Shown: piece after piece, positions 38,880-51,100 of the stretch | Layout: every line of letters begins with the position of its first letter | Position numbering within the stretch: position 1 is the stretch's first letter | Assembly (NCBI GenBank): GCA_964019415.1 | Contig: OZ025882.1 | Coordinates: 3,454,427 to 3,518,426, forward strand | DNA length: 64,000 nt | Source: Ianthella basta | Taxonomy: Eukaryota > Porifera > Demospongiae > Verongiida > Ianthellidae | Reading direction: 5' to 3' | The notes under the pieces: generated by a model | Seen by the model: the letters and a program-made list of their open reading frames with translations, nothing else | Told to the model about the DNA's origin: nothing | The model's database searches: none | Position numbers and translations under genes: made by a program

Positions 38880-39375
38880 GCTTTCATGTTGCAGCCAATT
38901 AAACACAGTCACTACTGTACCATTCATGCCTATAGACACTATCGTTACATTTTTACGGCTACACATATCAGAATATTACCACAAACAGTCTGTCAATAGC
39001 TGCACACAAAGAAGGTACGGCTGAAATGTAGATTCCTGACAATTACTTTAAAGCAGTGCTGTTGTCTGGCACAGAAGCCAACTGCTTCAGACAGGACACT
39101 GTTCCACTTGAAAGCCCCAGGCAGTTGACTTGGGCTGCTGGGCTGTGTTGCACCACATAAACTTTAAGGAATGTGAGCTATAATTGAATTTGTGGCTTTG
39201 CAAGTCGAGACCTCTACAAAGGGGGGATGATAAAAGGAAGGAATCTCCTACAAGTGCAGTTCAGTAGGGGGCAGCAGACCACAGGATTGGGAGAAGGCAC
39301 CTTTGGTCAATGAAGTACAACTGCTAAGCTAAAATATAACAGTTATAGTCAGAAATACCCTAAGAGAGGCTTAGA

Positions 39376-40412
39376 ATGGTATGGTGTTTGAGTCTGATCG
39401 GTGTGCTAGCAGTAGCTATGGCAGCATCAGAGGAATCATGGAATGGAACAGCACTTCAAAACCCCGCCAACAGTACACAACCAGTTACAGAGAGAACCCC
39501 TATAGCCTGCAACAGACCTTGGGATGGTGAAAACTGGTAAGGTGTAGTGTACCAAAGAACCCTGGCACCCTTGACCCCTCATTTAGTGTACTCCCCTCAC
39601 CCACCTTCGCAGGACAAACAACTCTTTCAAAGTGTACAGGAAAGTCTGCAACCAGAAACAGCTCTGTTTTAACAGGACTAGAGCGACAACTAAACGAGAA
39701 TGTCGTACACTGAAGGCCCTAGGGTTTAGCTATCGTTACTGTGAAACAAAGATGTGAGTAGTTTCATGCTAAACGTGCAGCTGCAGAACACAATATGTGA
39801 ACATGTGTACGTACGTATGTAAGTACATACATCTGTGCATGAGTGATTTGATGCTTTTGTTCTTGCTAATTCCACAGATTGGTTGTCAGGGAGCCTTACT
39901 GCATAGAACACAAGGTATGCGAACGGAGGGCCAGCATTGCTGGTTCAGGGCAGTCAATGCTGCAACCTAATGAAGAAGGCACCATTTCACATGCAAATGG
40001 ATCAGGCAAGTCAGATCAATATGAAAACAACACTGAACACATTTGGAACATACGGGCAACCAAGCCTTGTCAAAACATTCATCTGTACATAGACACACTT
40101 AATATCGAAAGCAGTACAGATTGTGTAAAGGACTATTTGCTGATCCAAGATAGCCCTTGTGCCCAAACTCACAGACTGTGTGGTTCCATCAGTGGAGTAA
40201 CCTACAGAAGTACTACAGGGCAGCTGCAAATCAAGTTCTCTTCGGACAGTGAAACAACAGACAGAGGATTCAGAGGAGTGTACTGGTTTGAATGTGGAGA
40301 GGAGCAGTATACGCAAAGGCCAGCAAGGAGTACTCGAAACAGCCGCACTACCCACCTGAGACAGCTCAAAAGAAGAGCAGCATGGAACCCAGCTTCACAC
40401 CTCAAAAAGTAA
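39376..40412 (+). CDS. secreted CUB-domain protein with Cys-rich module, paralog 2
   Basis: Three exons: 39376-39536, 39613-39753 and 39878-40412 (TAA), both introns phase 2, giving 278 aa. Residues 1-17 form a signal peptide (VWCLSLIGVLAVAMAA). A short Asn/Thr-rich linker with several N-glycosylation sequons (NGT, NST, NNS, NRT) leads into the cysteine-rich module starting C-N-R-P-W-D-G-E-N-W (about 45-116), again with an intron inside the last Trp codon. A CUB domain (about 130-248) shows HIWNIRA, IHLYIDTLNIES, CVKDYLLIQD, LCGSISG, LQIKFSSDS and GFRGVYWF. A basic tail of about 30 residues ends the protein. Compared with paralog 1 it lacks the long mucin-like linker and the last two exons. 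A weak TATA-like aaaatataac lies at 39331-39340. Function is unknown; an extracellular role is inferred. Confidence 0.9.
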
Positions 40413-40565
40413 CACTGAAACAGAACTTACTTACGCATTGTCATGGCAGACACTGCAAAACAGAGCAATAATGTCACTGCTACACACTCATGTTTGTGTT
40501 TGTGTTCCTTGTGTATATACATACATATTTTAGAATCATTTTTAGTTATCAGAATCAAAAGATGT

Positions 40566-40571
40566 AATAAA
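40566..40571 (+). terminator. polyadenylation signal of CUB paralog 2
   Basis: A canonical AATAAA lies 154 bp after the stop codon, followed by TG-rich sequence (tgcattgagtctgtctatg), as expected for a cleavage site. Confidence 0.75.
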
Positions 40572-40769
40572 ACTGCATTGAGTCTGTCTATGTACATACA
40601 TGTGAACATTGACTTGTACAGTATATACGGTATAATGTTTATGCACTAGCATTCATACTAACGGTCCTCAGAGCACCAAGTACTACAAGTAGCAACAACA
40701 CATAAGCCATCTTTGCATACAAAGATAATCAATTAGTTATTACTGTAGAAGGTTAATGTGTGACTACAG

Positions 40770-41990
40770 CTATTGTCTGTTGTGCTGTGAAAGGTGACTT
40801 TGGTCCTTGAGCTCCTCCACTTTGGCTTTTACAACTTCTAATTCTTGAACACTGAGCTCATAGTCCTAGCAAGTAACCAAAGATAACACATTAAGGGATG
40901 GTACGTAGATACTCATGAGAAATTGTTTCTGGCTGGGTGCCTTTGAAGACATTGAAGCACCTAACAGCCCCTTGAACTCACCATCTGGAGGTATTTGCCA
41001 AAGCACTCCTATGGCATGTTTGTGTTGAGTGACCAAATAGACATTGCAATGTGCAAAAGAATGATGCACTTGTAACAGAGCAACATTTTTCCCCATTGTG
41101 AGACTAACACACCCCTGTAATCTTGAATAACAGGATCTGTACTATGGCCACTAATTGTACCGCTACATCATTTCCATTACTGATCACAACATCTGAGGTA
41201 GACAAGAAGCTGAAACACGCACTGTATTGTACCCTCCTTCCCCACCTCCTCCCCCTCCCCCGCACCTGTACCCTCAGAAGGACAGCTATACAACACCGAT
41301 ACATGTACCACATGTGGCCAGCAATTAGCTTGCACCTCAGGGTGCATCCCAGCATTGGCCACAAGAAGACTAGAGGACTGTTAAATCACAACATGTGTAC
41401 TGTACAAGCTGCACAAGTCATACCTTCTCAAGTCCATATATGGAGCTGCTATGGGCAACACCAGAGGACACTTTGTTGAGGTATATAATGTGCTGAGAGA
41501 GGCTGGCATGGACTCTCTGCATACAAGGCACGGTGAGATGCTGGTTGGCCAGTGTAAATAACGATGCATGCACTCATGTCTACACCGCATAGTCTCCTCT
41601 CACCCTCACAAACAACTTTCCTCACCTAGCTAGCCACTCATCAATCAACTTAAGGAACTAAGTACGTATTTGAGTGTCATGCAATATTCAGTAGCAATCA
41701 TGCCATTCCTGGAACTTCCATAGCGCCAATTTACATTACAGAACTTACTTTTAAGGTGCTTAGAAACTCTTGCGACTTCATTTGGGCCAGATCTGTGTTT
41801 GGATTAAAGCTCGAAAGTTCTCTTACCACGTCTGCACTTGACTGAAGCATTGTTTGAATATCCTATCAAAGGAGAGGATTTGTGTTGCAGTTAAACACAC
41901 ATGTGAAGCAACGCCAGAGGTGGGTGCAACCTGTTGGACTTTGGCCAATTCATCTAAGCGAACTCCTTGAGAATTACGAAGGGCCATCAT
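40770..41990 (-). CDS. MED11: MED11, Mediator head subunit
   Basis: Four minus-strand exons, all introns phase 0: 41990-41931, 41862-41749, 41516-41424 and 40865-40770 (TAG), giving 120 aa; human MED11 is 117 aa. MED11 is a small helical subunit of the Mediator head in the nucleus and forms a four-helix bundle with MED22. Features that match: RLDELAKVQQDIQTMLQSSA near the start (compare the family's helix 1 with IL.NAG), a second helix with QMKSQEFLSTL, then LSQHIIYLNKVSSG, an H-S-S-S-I-Y-G turn and KD at the exon 3/4 junction, and a C-terminal helix ELEVVKAKVEEL. The start has two consecutive ATGs; the first is used here. The gene is head-to-head with USP36 (126 bp between start codons) and tail-to-tail with the CUB gene (357 bp between stops). 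I saw no exact AATAAA for it. Confidence 0.92.
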
Positions 41991-42116
41991 GATAACGCAA
42001 GCGGAACATTGCGCAACACAATTACAACGTGAAACGCGCGACGATGGCACGAATCGATTCACCGTTTCACCACGTGTCTCGCATTTCCAAAATGGAGGCA
42101 CCTGAGCCGCAAGATA
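41991..42116. promoter_or_regulatory. shared divergent promoter, MED11 / USP36
   Basis: 126 bp between divergent start codons, locally richer in CG dinucleotides than its surroundings (cgtgaaacgcgcgacgatgg). There is no TATA box. The word ccaaaatggaggc at 42088-42100 resembles a YY1 site, similar to the one at the DPH7 start. Confidence 0.75.
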
Positions 42117-42127
42117 ATGGAAGCTAA
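42092..42127 (+). promoter_or_regulatory. upstream ORF overlapping the USP36 start codon
   Basis: An ATG at 42092 opens an 11-codon frame ([11 protein letters not shown], stop TAA at 42125-42127) that runs over the USP36 ATG at 42117 in another frame. If the transcript begins upstream of 42092, ribosomes would have to bypass this start, so it could lower USP36 translation. Whether it is in the mature transcript is unknown. Confidence 0.5.
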
Positions 42128-45100
42128 ACTTGCTTCTTTGTTGAACATAGCCGGGCATCCTTACATCAGCGAAGAAGGTGAAGACATCAAGGAGCTATTG
42201 GAAGCGTCATGTCAATTTCTCTTTAACCAGAAGGTGGAGTTTGTGCGTGGCTCCGACTCCAACTCTCACCTCAAGAAGTTAAGGCGACGATACAGGCCCC
42301 TCAACATTCGCGGAGGTGCCATGGATTGCGACTCGGAACAGACCAAGCCCACCGTAGATAGCAGGGAGCAAGATGGCATTGCCAAGCCGAAGGTCGTCTT
42401 GTTCGACCAGCGCTCACTGACTCTGCAATGGTCCAAGCCCCGGCCAATTGGGGCGGGGCTTGCCAATTTGGGGAACACGTGCTTTCTCAACTCTGTGCTC
42501 CAGTGCCTGACGTATACTCCACCTTTGATCAACTTCTTAGCGTCTGGGGAGCACAGCACGCAATGTGAGTGCAGTGTGCATATGTCTGCCCCACCCCTGG
42601 CGGCAGTCCCATATGCGTTCAACAAAGAAGCAACATGTCCTGTTGCTATAGAACAACCCTTCACCTTAAAACTATGTACTAAGCGAATGCAGAACATTGT
42701 GGGGGGTGAGTGTAAAAGGGGTAGTTGCTGTGTGCAAGCAATGCAGCAGTTTGGCACACCGGAGCAGTGACTGCTCTGAACTTACTGCTGCACACAGCAG
42801 CTATGCCCACTCTTGCCTTTGCACACAGCAGCTATGCCTGTGTGTTGGTCTCTGCTGCTCTCCTGTGTCTGCCGTACTCAGTAGGTGTTGCCTTATTGTT
42901 TCTGATGGCTCAGCTTCCCTTAGTCGCCAATCTCCATTGTTGTAGTAGTGCACGCTGTACAGAGTGCTGGTCTTGAGAAAAAGGACTGGCATACTTAAGA
43001 GTGTTAGGTATGGTAAGCAATGTGCACGGTGTTATGTGAGATTACAAAATGTAGGTTAGTGCAGCTAGGATGGTTGCAGGGCATGACACAATCAATACAT
43101 ACATACATACACACAGCCCTACCCATACAGTAGAGTTGTCCTATCCCATGACTTATGATGGAGAGTTGCTTTGCTCACACTAAATGCCTAATGATGTATG
43201 TGTTGGTGTTACAGTGCGCTGAACTGACAAGTTGGCATGTATGTATATAGCCACTCCATACTTCAGTGCGACTACCTAGCAGTGTATGTAGAGCACATGC
43301 TCATTGTTCCAGCACACCTGTGTAGACAATGGGCTGTATGGCGGTGATGTGTCACTATGGCAAAAATTTATGTAAATGAACATTGTGGCTACGGGTATGC
43401 CTGTTGTAAACTCATGTGTTACATTGTGGCTACGGGTATGCCTGTTGTAAGCTCATGTGTTACATTGTGGCTACGGGTATGCCTGTTGTAAACTCATGTG
43501 TTACATTGTGGCTACAGGTATGCCTGTTGTAAACTCATGTGTTACATTGTGGCTACGGGTATGCCTGTTGTAAACTCATGTGTTACATTGTGGCTACGGG
43601 TATGCCTGTTGTAAACTCATGTGTTACATTGTGGCTACGGGTATGCCTGTTGTAAACTCATGTGTCACATTGTGGCTACGGGTATGCCTGTTGTAAGCTC
43701 ATGTGTTACATTGTGGCTACGGGTATGCCTGTTGTAAACTCATGTGTTACATTGTGGCTACGGGTATGCCTGTTGTAAGCTCATGTGTTACATTGTGGCT
43801 ACGGGTATGCCTGTTGTAAACTCATGTGTTACATTGTGGCTACGGGTATGCCTGTTGTAAGCTCATGTGTTACATTGTGGCTACGGGTATGCCTGTTGTA
43901 AACTCATGTGTTACATTGTGGCTACGGGTATGCCTGTTGTAAGCTCATGTGTTACATTGTGGCTACGGGTATGCCTGTTGTAAACTCATGTGTTACATTG
44001 TGGCTACGGGTATGCCTGTTGTAAACTCATGTGTTACATTGCTGTGTGATGTGTGTGGTTTGTCAATGAACTGGCAGGCTCATCTTCTATCACATCATAT
44101 AGCCTATTTTAGATGAAGTACGTAGTCATCCCCCTTTAAGACTAGGCAACGTTGATAGTGTTGGATACCTATGTACTAAGCTTGTCCTGTGTAATGAGTG
44201 AACCATCTTGTGTCAGGGGAGGGGAGTAGACTGTTCTGTACTTGCTTCTCTCTACACTCGTCACTCACTAGAGCAGTGCTTGGGCAGTACATGGCATACA
44301 TGCACTTCAGAGTACTGAGGCCTGGCCTTACTTGTGGGAGGTGCTCTATGTTTAGAAACGATGCTATTGTTGGGCAATGTAGACTGTGAGTTGAACTTGT
44401 GGTCAACGTTGTGTGGCTACGTATGTGTGTCACGCAAGTAGCCTGTACAGAGTATGTATGTATACTTGCAGAAGATGAAACCATGTCACTCAGTGTTACA
44501 TGGATACAACTTTACTGGCTTCCATTCCAAAGCACTTTCCAACAAGCACATTGTATTCAACTTACTGAGCTGGTATTTGTGGCAGCTGTAGTAGAAGTGA
44601 TTAGAATTGCTGTTCCACTGCGTCATACGTATATCGTACATTGTAGCTACACAGCGGTACTGTAGAGATGCATTGCAATGTGTGTTAGCAAGTTTTGGCA
44701 GATGGTTGCTTTATACACTGGCATTTTAGGTAGGTTGCAATGTAGTGTAACTAACTTTAGTGATGCTGCAGGCCTTCCATCATTTTTGGGCAGTGCTTGA
44801 GTTAGATGGAGTTGGTGCTGGTATTTTGTAGCAGCCTAACAATATAATATACCCATAATGTATAATTGCTTTTCTATCAGGTGCGTATGCGCAGTGGTAG
44901 TATGTGTGTGTTGGTAGGTGGGTCCTGTTGTGTAGCCTAGGGGAAGTTGATGGCTCTCCAACATTGCTGTGGTTGGACATTTGTATGTAATCCCATTAAA
45001 TTGCTATGATTCAGTTGCTGACTTCACAGTCTCCTTCCACTGGTGTTTCTTGAGTAGCAGTGCACAGACACACTTGGTGAAGCCATGTTTGCCAAGTGTT

Positions 45101-48100
45101 ACATAATAGTGTGGTTCAATCAATGTCTGGCGAGTTGACAGATGTGTGCTGACACATGGATGCCTACACATGCCTTCACTGTATCACTGATTCCATTAGT
45201 GTGTGTGTGTGTGTGTGTGCATAATGTCAGAACTTTCATGCCTCTGTCTGGAATCTCACCTTTAAGAATGGTATTCCTTTGTCGGTATACTAGTAGCACC
45301 CCCCCCCCCCCCCCCCACACACACACTGTTATGACATTTTGCTGTCTTGTAGGTTTGGCGCTTGTAATCTACAAAGCACTAGTCTTTAAAAGATTTTCTG
45401 TTAGAATTACAACATTTCACCACACTATGTAAAGTATGAATGATTGTCCAGCAGAGTATTGTGTCCTGACCGTCACAGTGGAAGGAGATACTGTATTTGT
45501 GTGCCTCAGTGTTGGTGTAAAAAGTGTTTCACATTACCTTGGGTATGTCGCCCTGTAACCACTCACCTTGTAAGCAGTCCTTCCTTGAATGTGTAATGCA
45601 TGACATACACACTGTGCCATGCATTGCACACTCTGGGCAAGGTACATACCAACCATGCTCACATAATGCACAGCTGTGGTCCACAGGGAACTAGACAGCA
45701 CTGTCAAGCAATGCCACTTTGTAGCCTATCCCAGCTGCCATTGCTGGCCAGCTGTCAAGCGTCCAATGTCTAATGACACACTCTGTATGGTGCAGGCACA
45801 CTTCCAGCTCTTGTACCAGTACCAATTTGTTTCACAGAGCTGAAGCAGAATGAGCATAAACCTGCTCCCAAGGTGTATTTACATGTCTCTTCAGCATGCA
45901 ATCTGGGAGAGAGCACTAGTAACTACGTAGTATGCACTGCCTAGTAGATGCAAATCTAACTATGTATGTACGTATGTTTGACTGTTCAAGCATTGCTTTT
46001 ACTTGGAGTGCTTGCTCATATGAGTCAGATGTACGTCACTCACCTGCCTTCCACCCTCCTCCCACTCCTCCTTCCTTACCTCTTTATCATCTGTTTCCCT
46101 CTCACCTCTGCTACCATCATCTCTTTACTTTTCCTCTCTACCTCCTCCTTCTCCAGGCCACAAAGCTGGCTTTTGCTCATTGTGTGAGCTCCAGTGCCAC
46201 ACACAGAAGGCATTCAATGGTGGGGTAGTCAAACCAACAAAGATTGTGCAAAACCTGAAAGGTGTGTGTAGTGTGTACCAATGTGTGTTTGCATGCATGC
46301 AAGTGCAGTGCAGTGTATGTAATTGAGTTGATGCTGAGCATTGAGGGAACAACCCTGCGTTATGCACTTGGTAATGAGTGGGATCACACTTGAGCCTTGT
46401 AAGGTCACCTGCTGTGTGTATGGCGTGCTGTGCATGCCTTGTATCATACCAGAGTGTGACGCATGATGCACAGCTGTGTGTGCCAACAGATACTGCTCAT
46501 CTGTGCACGTTCCAGCTATTGTGACCTGGTATGAGTGCTATGTCTACTGCCCCCACGTGGCTGGGTAGAGGGATGTAGTGAATGCAACTGTCCACCCCCT
46601 CCGCCTCCACCTCATCTCTCCTGCCCCATCTTGTGTCTCTCTCTCTTAGCCATTGGGAAGCACTTCAGACTGGGTTCCCAGGAGGATGCACACGAGTTCC
46701 TGCGCTACTTTGTGGACAGCATGCAGAGGAGCTGCCTAGAAGGATTACCTGCCAAGTAAGCTACTGAATTGTCTAGATTGGTCTCTGTTGGAAAAGATGG
46801 CATTACTGGCATGTGTATTTATCTCGCAAACATGCTCACACGTACGTAGCTTGTCAGTTTACCCGTAGCGTCGTGCTCTTGGGCGTGATCATGGTTACAC
46901 AGGTCGTGTGTGGGAGCCTGTTGATGTCTTTTTGAGTATTGGCAGAGTTCAACCTTGCTGTAAGATGATCCTCTTTGTAGAGGCTGTCCCACACACTGCT
47001 AGGGTCAGTGTCAGAGTGTGGAGGTGTTGGAAGTGGGCCAGTGATGCAACAGGCATTCCTGTAAACATGTGCCGCTGTATACTGTATGGGTAGACTGTTG
47101 TATGCACACACTCTCACTTTCTGTGTGCATGTAGTGTGGGCCTCGTGCATTCCTGTTAACTTCATCTTTATCAGTGCTGCTATCTGGGGTGTTGGAGGTG
47201 TAAGTTTTATCCACGATCTCTGTAGAGGTGGGCAGAGTCCATGATTCAAACTGTTCACTGGTATGCATTATCAGTTTGCCTTGATTAAAGATAGAATGGG
47301 ACGTCATAGTTCCTTGGCTATGACCTCTGTCATTTGCATATTAAGTTAGCCCAGACTGTCTGGTGTGTGCCCTATGGGCCTCTATGAACCCTCAGAGAGG
47401 GTCTATGTAGTGTCTGTAACAGTTAATCCATCATTTTTCATTAAGTGATAGTCAAGTAGGCAGGTGTACAACAGTGAGTTTAAGAGTAAATTAGTAAGAT
47501 TTAGTGGCTTCACCCCCAAGTGTGTAGTGTCAGATTACTGCAAGTTGCCATTCACATACTTGTACGCATGCGGCACAGTACTAAAGTGTCACTGCACAAC
47601 ATAATATTATGCAAGTTGTTATGTGGAAAGGACCACTCAGTTAATAGTGATTGAGTGGTGAAGGTGTGGCACTGACCTACAGCATGCTAACAACCACTAT
47701 GCCATTGTGGCATGAGTTGGTCGTAGGAGTTGTGTTTGAAGTCTTCCCTTTGTAAATGTGATTACACATCATGCACAATCAGTGTACACAATCACACTCT
47801 TAAGCCCTTTGATGCAGTCCTAGAACGTGTGGGCTGTAGTTGGGGTGCCCTCCATTAGCTTACTAGGTACTATGGTATATGTCGTGTATGTGTGAGTTGT
47901 GTTATGTGCCTGCGTGATTGCCATTCCAATTCATTCGAAATGTTGATTTAATAAGGCATTGTCCAGTTTCTATGGTGGCAACAGTTGTGATTGGGGCACT
48001 GAGGCATGTTTCATAGTGCTAGTTATGAAGCACAACGGGTGAGGGGCAATTGTTGATGCACTTTCGTAGCATTGTCTTCATAGCTCAATAGTGTTGGTCC

Positions 48101-51100
48101 TGTTTATCTCTGTGTGCTTGTCAGTGTGTCTGCATATGTGTACAGAATGTGTATGGCTTTAACCCTTTCAGAATGGATGCCGCATCCAAGGCAACGACCC
48201 TGGTGCACAGTGTGTTTGGTGGCTACCTCAGGAGCAGAGGTGGGTGCAGTGTCAGAGTAAGTTGTCTGTCTCGAGTCTACACATTGTCTGGTTAGATCAG
48301 CAGTAGTACAGATGCAATGCTTGTGTGACCCTGAAGGAAAAAGGCTGCCAGGTGTGACTTGTGATTATGACTGCTGGCTGAGTAGGCATCTCATTGGACA
48401 CTGCTTTGCATTCTCTCATGCTTTGGCAATTGTAGGTGTCCTTTTGTGTACACTGTGTAATTGCTTTCCATTACCTGCCATGTTGAATCCTTCCATGAAT
48501 CCACCATGACCAAATTTGGCAACCCTTTTGGTGCCCTGTGGCAAGAAGCAGCCAAAAGACATTGCCTTTGTGTGGTGCATAGTTTGATGTGGCTGACGGT
48601 GCTTGGATGAGTAGCGGCTGGTGATCACCAGCAGACTCGTATTGGACCCGTACCTGGAATTGGTAGCCTTTGCTGTTCTCACTGGCCATCCTATAGTGTT
48701 AGGTGTAATCTACAGTAATTTGTATATAGTACAGTATGTACGTGCCCATATTGTATATATATAAATATCTGTTTTGATTGTGTGGGTGAGCCTGCTAGAC
48801 ATCAAGCCATGCATTATGCATGTTTGGAATGGTGCACTATCTTTGTACTTAAGGTCTCATTCATTGCTACCAAGAGTGTGGCATGTGCTAGCCTCTCAAA
48901 ATACACACACACACACACACACACACACGCACGCACACAGCACACACACACCAATTGGCTGCTCAACTATGTAGATCTGCCGCTATCTGGATGCCTGACT
49001 ATGTAGATTCTTGTGTGTTAGTCAACTGTAGAATGTGCTGTACATACGTAATTGTCTGTGTAATTCCTGTAATCAGTCACATTTGAGGGACTTTATATCC
49101 CTTAACATAGACCATTGTCTTTGTGCCATTGTTCTGCTAATGTATGCGGTGCTTGGCAGCAGCAGCATGTTTGGAATGTCTCGGTCAGTGCACTCTGTAG
49201 GTACTAGGTAGGTAGTGAGATATGTAGTACCTTATCTATCCCCTTGAACACCTGCACAGTTGTCAAGATAGGTATCCTAAGCTTGAGTCTAGTTCCAAGT
49301 CATTACCCTGCTATCTGACATATGCAGCATTGCAACCATTCTTGGACTCCATACCTACGCAAAAGCTGCCTGGCTGGTGCGAACAACACGATGCATGACT
49401 CAAACAGTAAACTGTTGTGAGTTAAACCAGGATCTAACTCAGGCAAGAGCAAATTTTCATTTGCGTGCAGACCCAGCCTATGGGTACCTCCTACTGGGTC
49501 AGGAGAGTAACAGATGTGTTGAATTGGGTATTATAGCCGTTGACACAACAGCTTTGGTTGCAGGACCCACCCCCCTGTCTCCAACGCTTAGTAGACACAT
49601 CTTCCGCCAGGGTGTATCACAATAATGGCAGTGCCACACACATATGAGGGAGGCCTTGGCTTCTGGAACTCGAAAGTGTGGTTTTATCATTATACCCACC
49701 CACACGTGTTCACTGTGCTTGCACCTCACCAGTACATAATGTACTTGGATGACACATTCACACACTAAATTCATCATTATCTCTTATCTTCATTCTTCGT
49801 AGCATCTCTTTTTCCTGAAAGGTGGCATTGTTGGGCTCACTTCTGATCAACTTTGTCTTGAGGTTCACACTGTATTGACTTAATGAGTACTTCCATAAAT
49901 GTGTCTTTGCAATGAGTGACATAGCCTGATGTTCATTAGAGAGTTATGGTGATACTGTAGCCTCGCAATGTTTAGTGTGTGGCCCATCACAAAGGAGTAC
50001 TTGTTGTGTGCATTTGCATTTCAAACAGAGAGCACTATCAAAATTAGCAACAATAGGTAGCTAATTGTTTTATGGCCTCCTTTGTAATCAATCACCTTAT
50101 GTGTGATCTGATTATCTGAGATTGCATTGCAAGTGTTGGCTCATTTCAATTCTCTCTGAGTTAGTTGCAATGTAATTTCTTCTAGGTTCCAGCCAAGTAT
50201 CCCTAATTGAAACCCTTCTGAGCAGCAGCATGTGCTGTGTGCACTAGTGATTGACTGTGTGTATTGTGGATATGAAAATTTTATGGCTACCATCCTTTGT
50301 TAAATTGGTTGCACTGTCTGTGGAATGCATGTTGTAGTCTTTCTGTCTGGTAGCACAGTTGCAGCACCAGATGTGCACCTGTGCCAGCCCATATGCCCAA
50401 GAGACCCTGCAGTACCACTACTAGTTGGCTGGTTGCTGTGTCAATGCATCATACCTAAACACCCACGGGGCCATTGCGTGTTGGCTGCCTGTCTTGTCAA
50501 TGCAGCATATGCTTGGAAATTCCAGTGGCTTGAATTGTATACATAGTGACTCCTAGGCTACCGTAATGACATCAGAGCGGGAGCAGTCTCTATCTACACC
50601 AGGTTGTCTACGTGTGTACCTTTGTAGTTCCTTTGTGTAGCAGTGGGGACTGTGTTCCTTTCATTGCAATCATATGTACCTACACAATTTTGTAATTGCA
50701 GTAATGTCTTTCGCTCTTGGTTAGATAACTCAGTCTGGTAGAATGTGCTGTGGGGGAAGTGAACATATGTAGCTATTTGTCAATTGTGTTGATCCTTTCA
50801 ACCATAGGCTTATGTAGTATCTTAGTCTATTCTGTGGAACCTTCTGATCAGCTCATTCACAGCATTCCTGTGCTTGTTTGAAGGATCAAATAATATACAG
50901 TATGTGGTTGTTCACATTGCTAGGGTTGCTGAGCATTCATAATTACTGCCAGTTTGCAAAAAAGCAATTGGTGAGGTTTGACTACAATTTCTTAACAGGA
51001 AACTGGCCACCAGATCAGTTGTCTGCATTTAGATGGGTCCTTTCTAATATTCCTTTCTGTAAAAGTACAAACTCTTAAACCAGGTATGAAAGTTCAGACA

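Larger units (their letters stand above)
36794..39375. other. intergenic region between the two CUB genes
   Basis: No gene seen. It contains an AT-rich 3' flank with no exact AATAAA for the upstream gene, an (AATC)n tract at 37622-37671, and the foldback element at 38426-38869. The overlapping open frames at 37795-38271 on both strands are low-complexity (tcttcc/ggaaga) and are not supported as genes. Confidence 0.7.
42565..46156 (+). other. intron 1 of USP36
   Basis: 3,592 bp. Apart from the 41-bp minisatellite (43381-44040), a (GT)n tract near 45200 and a poly-C run (45299-45316), no feature was recognised. Confidence 0.85.

Noticed and set aside
48416..48689. Minus-strand open frames with some coding character in USP36 intron 4
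   Set aside because: No family recognised, two overlapping frames compete, and no splice or start evidence; kept only as a possible transposon scrap.
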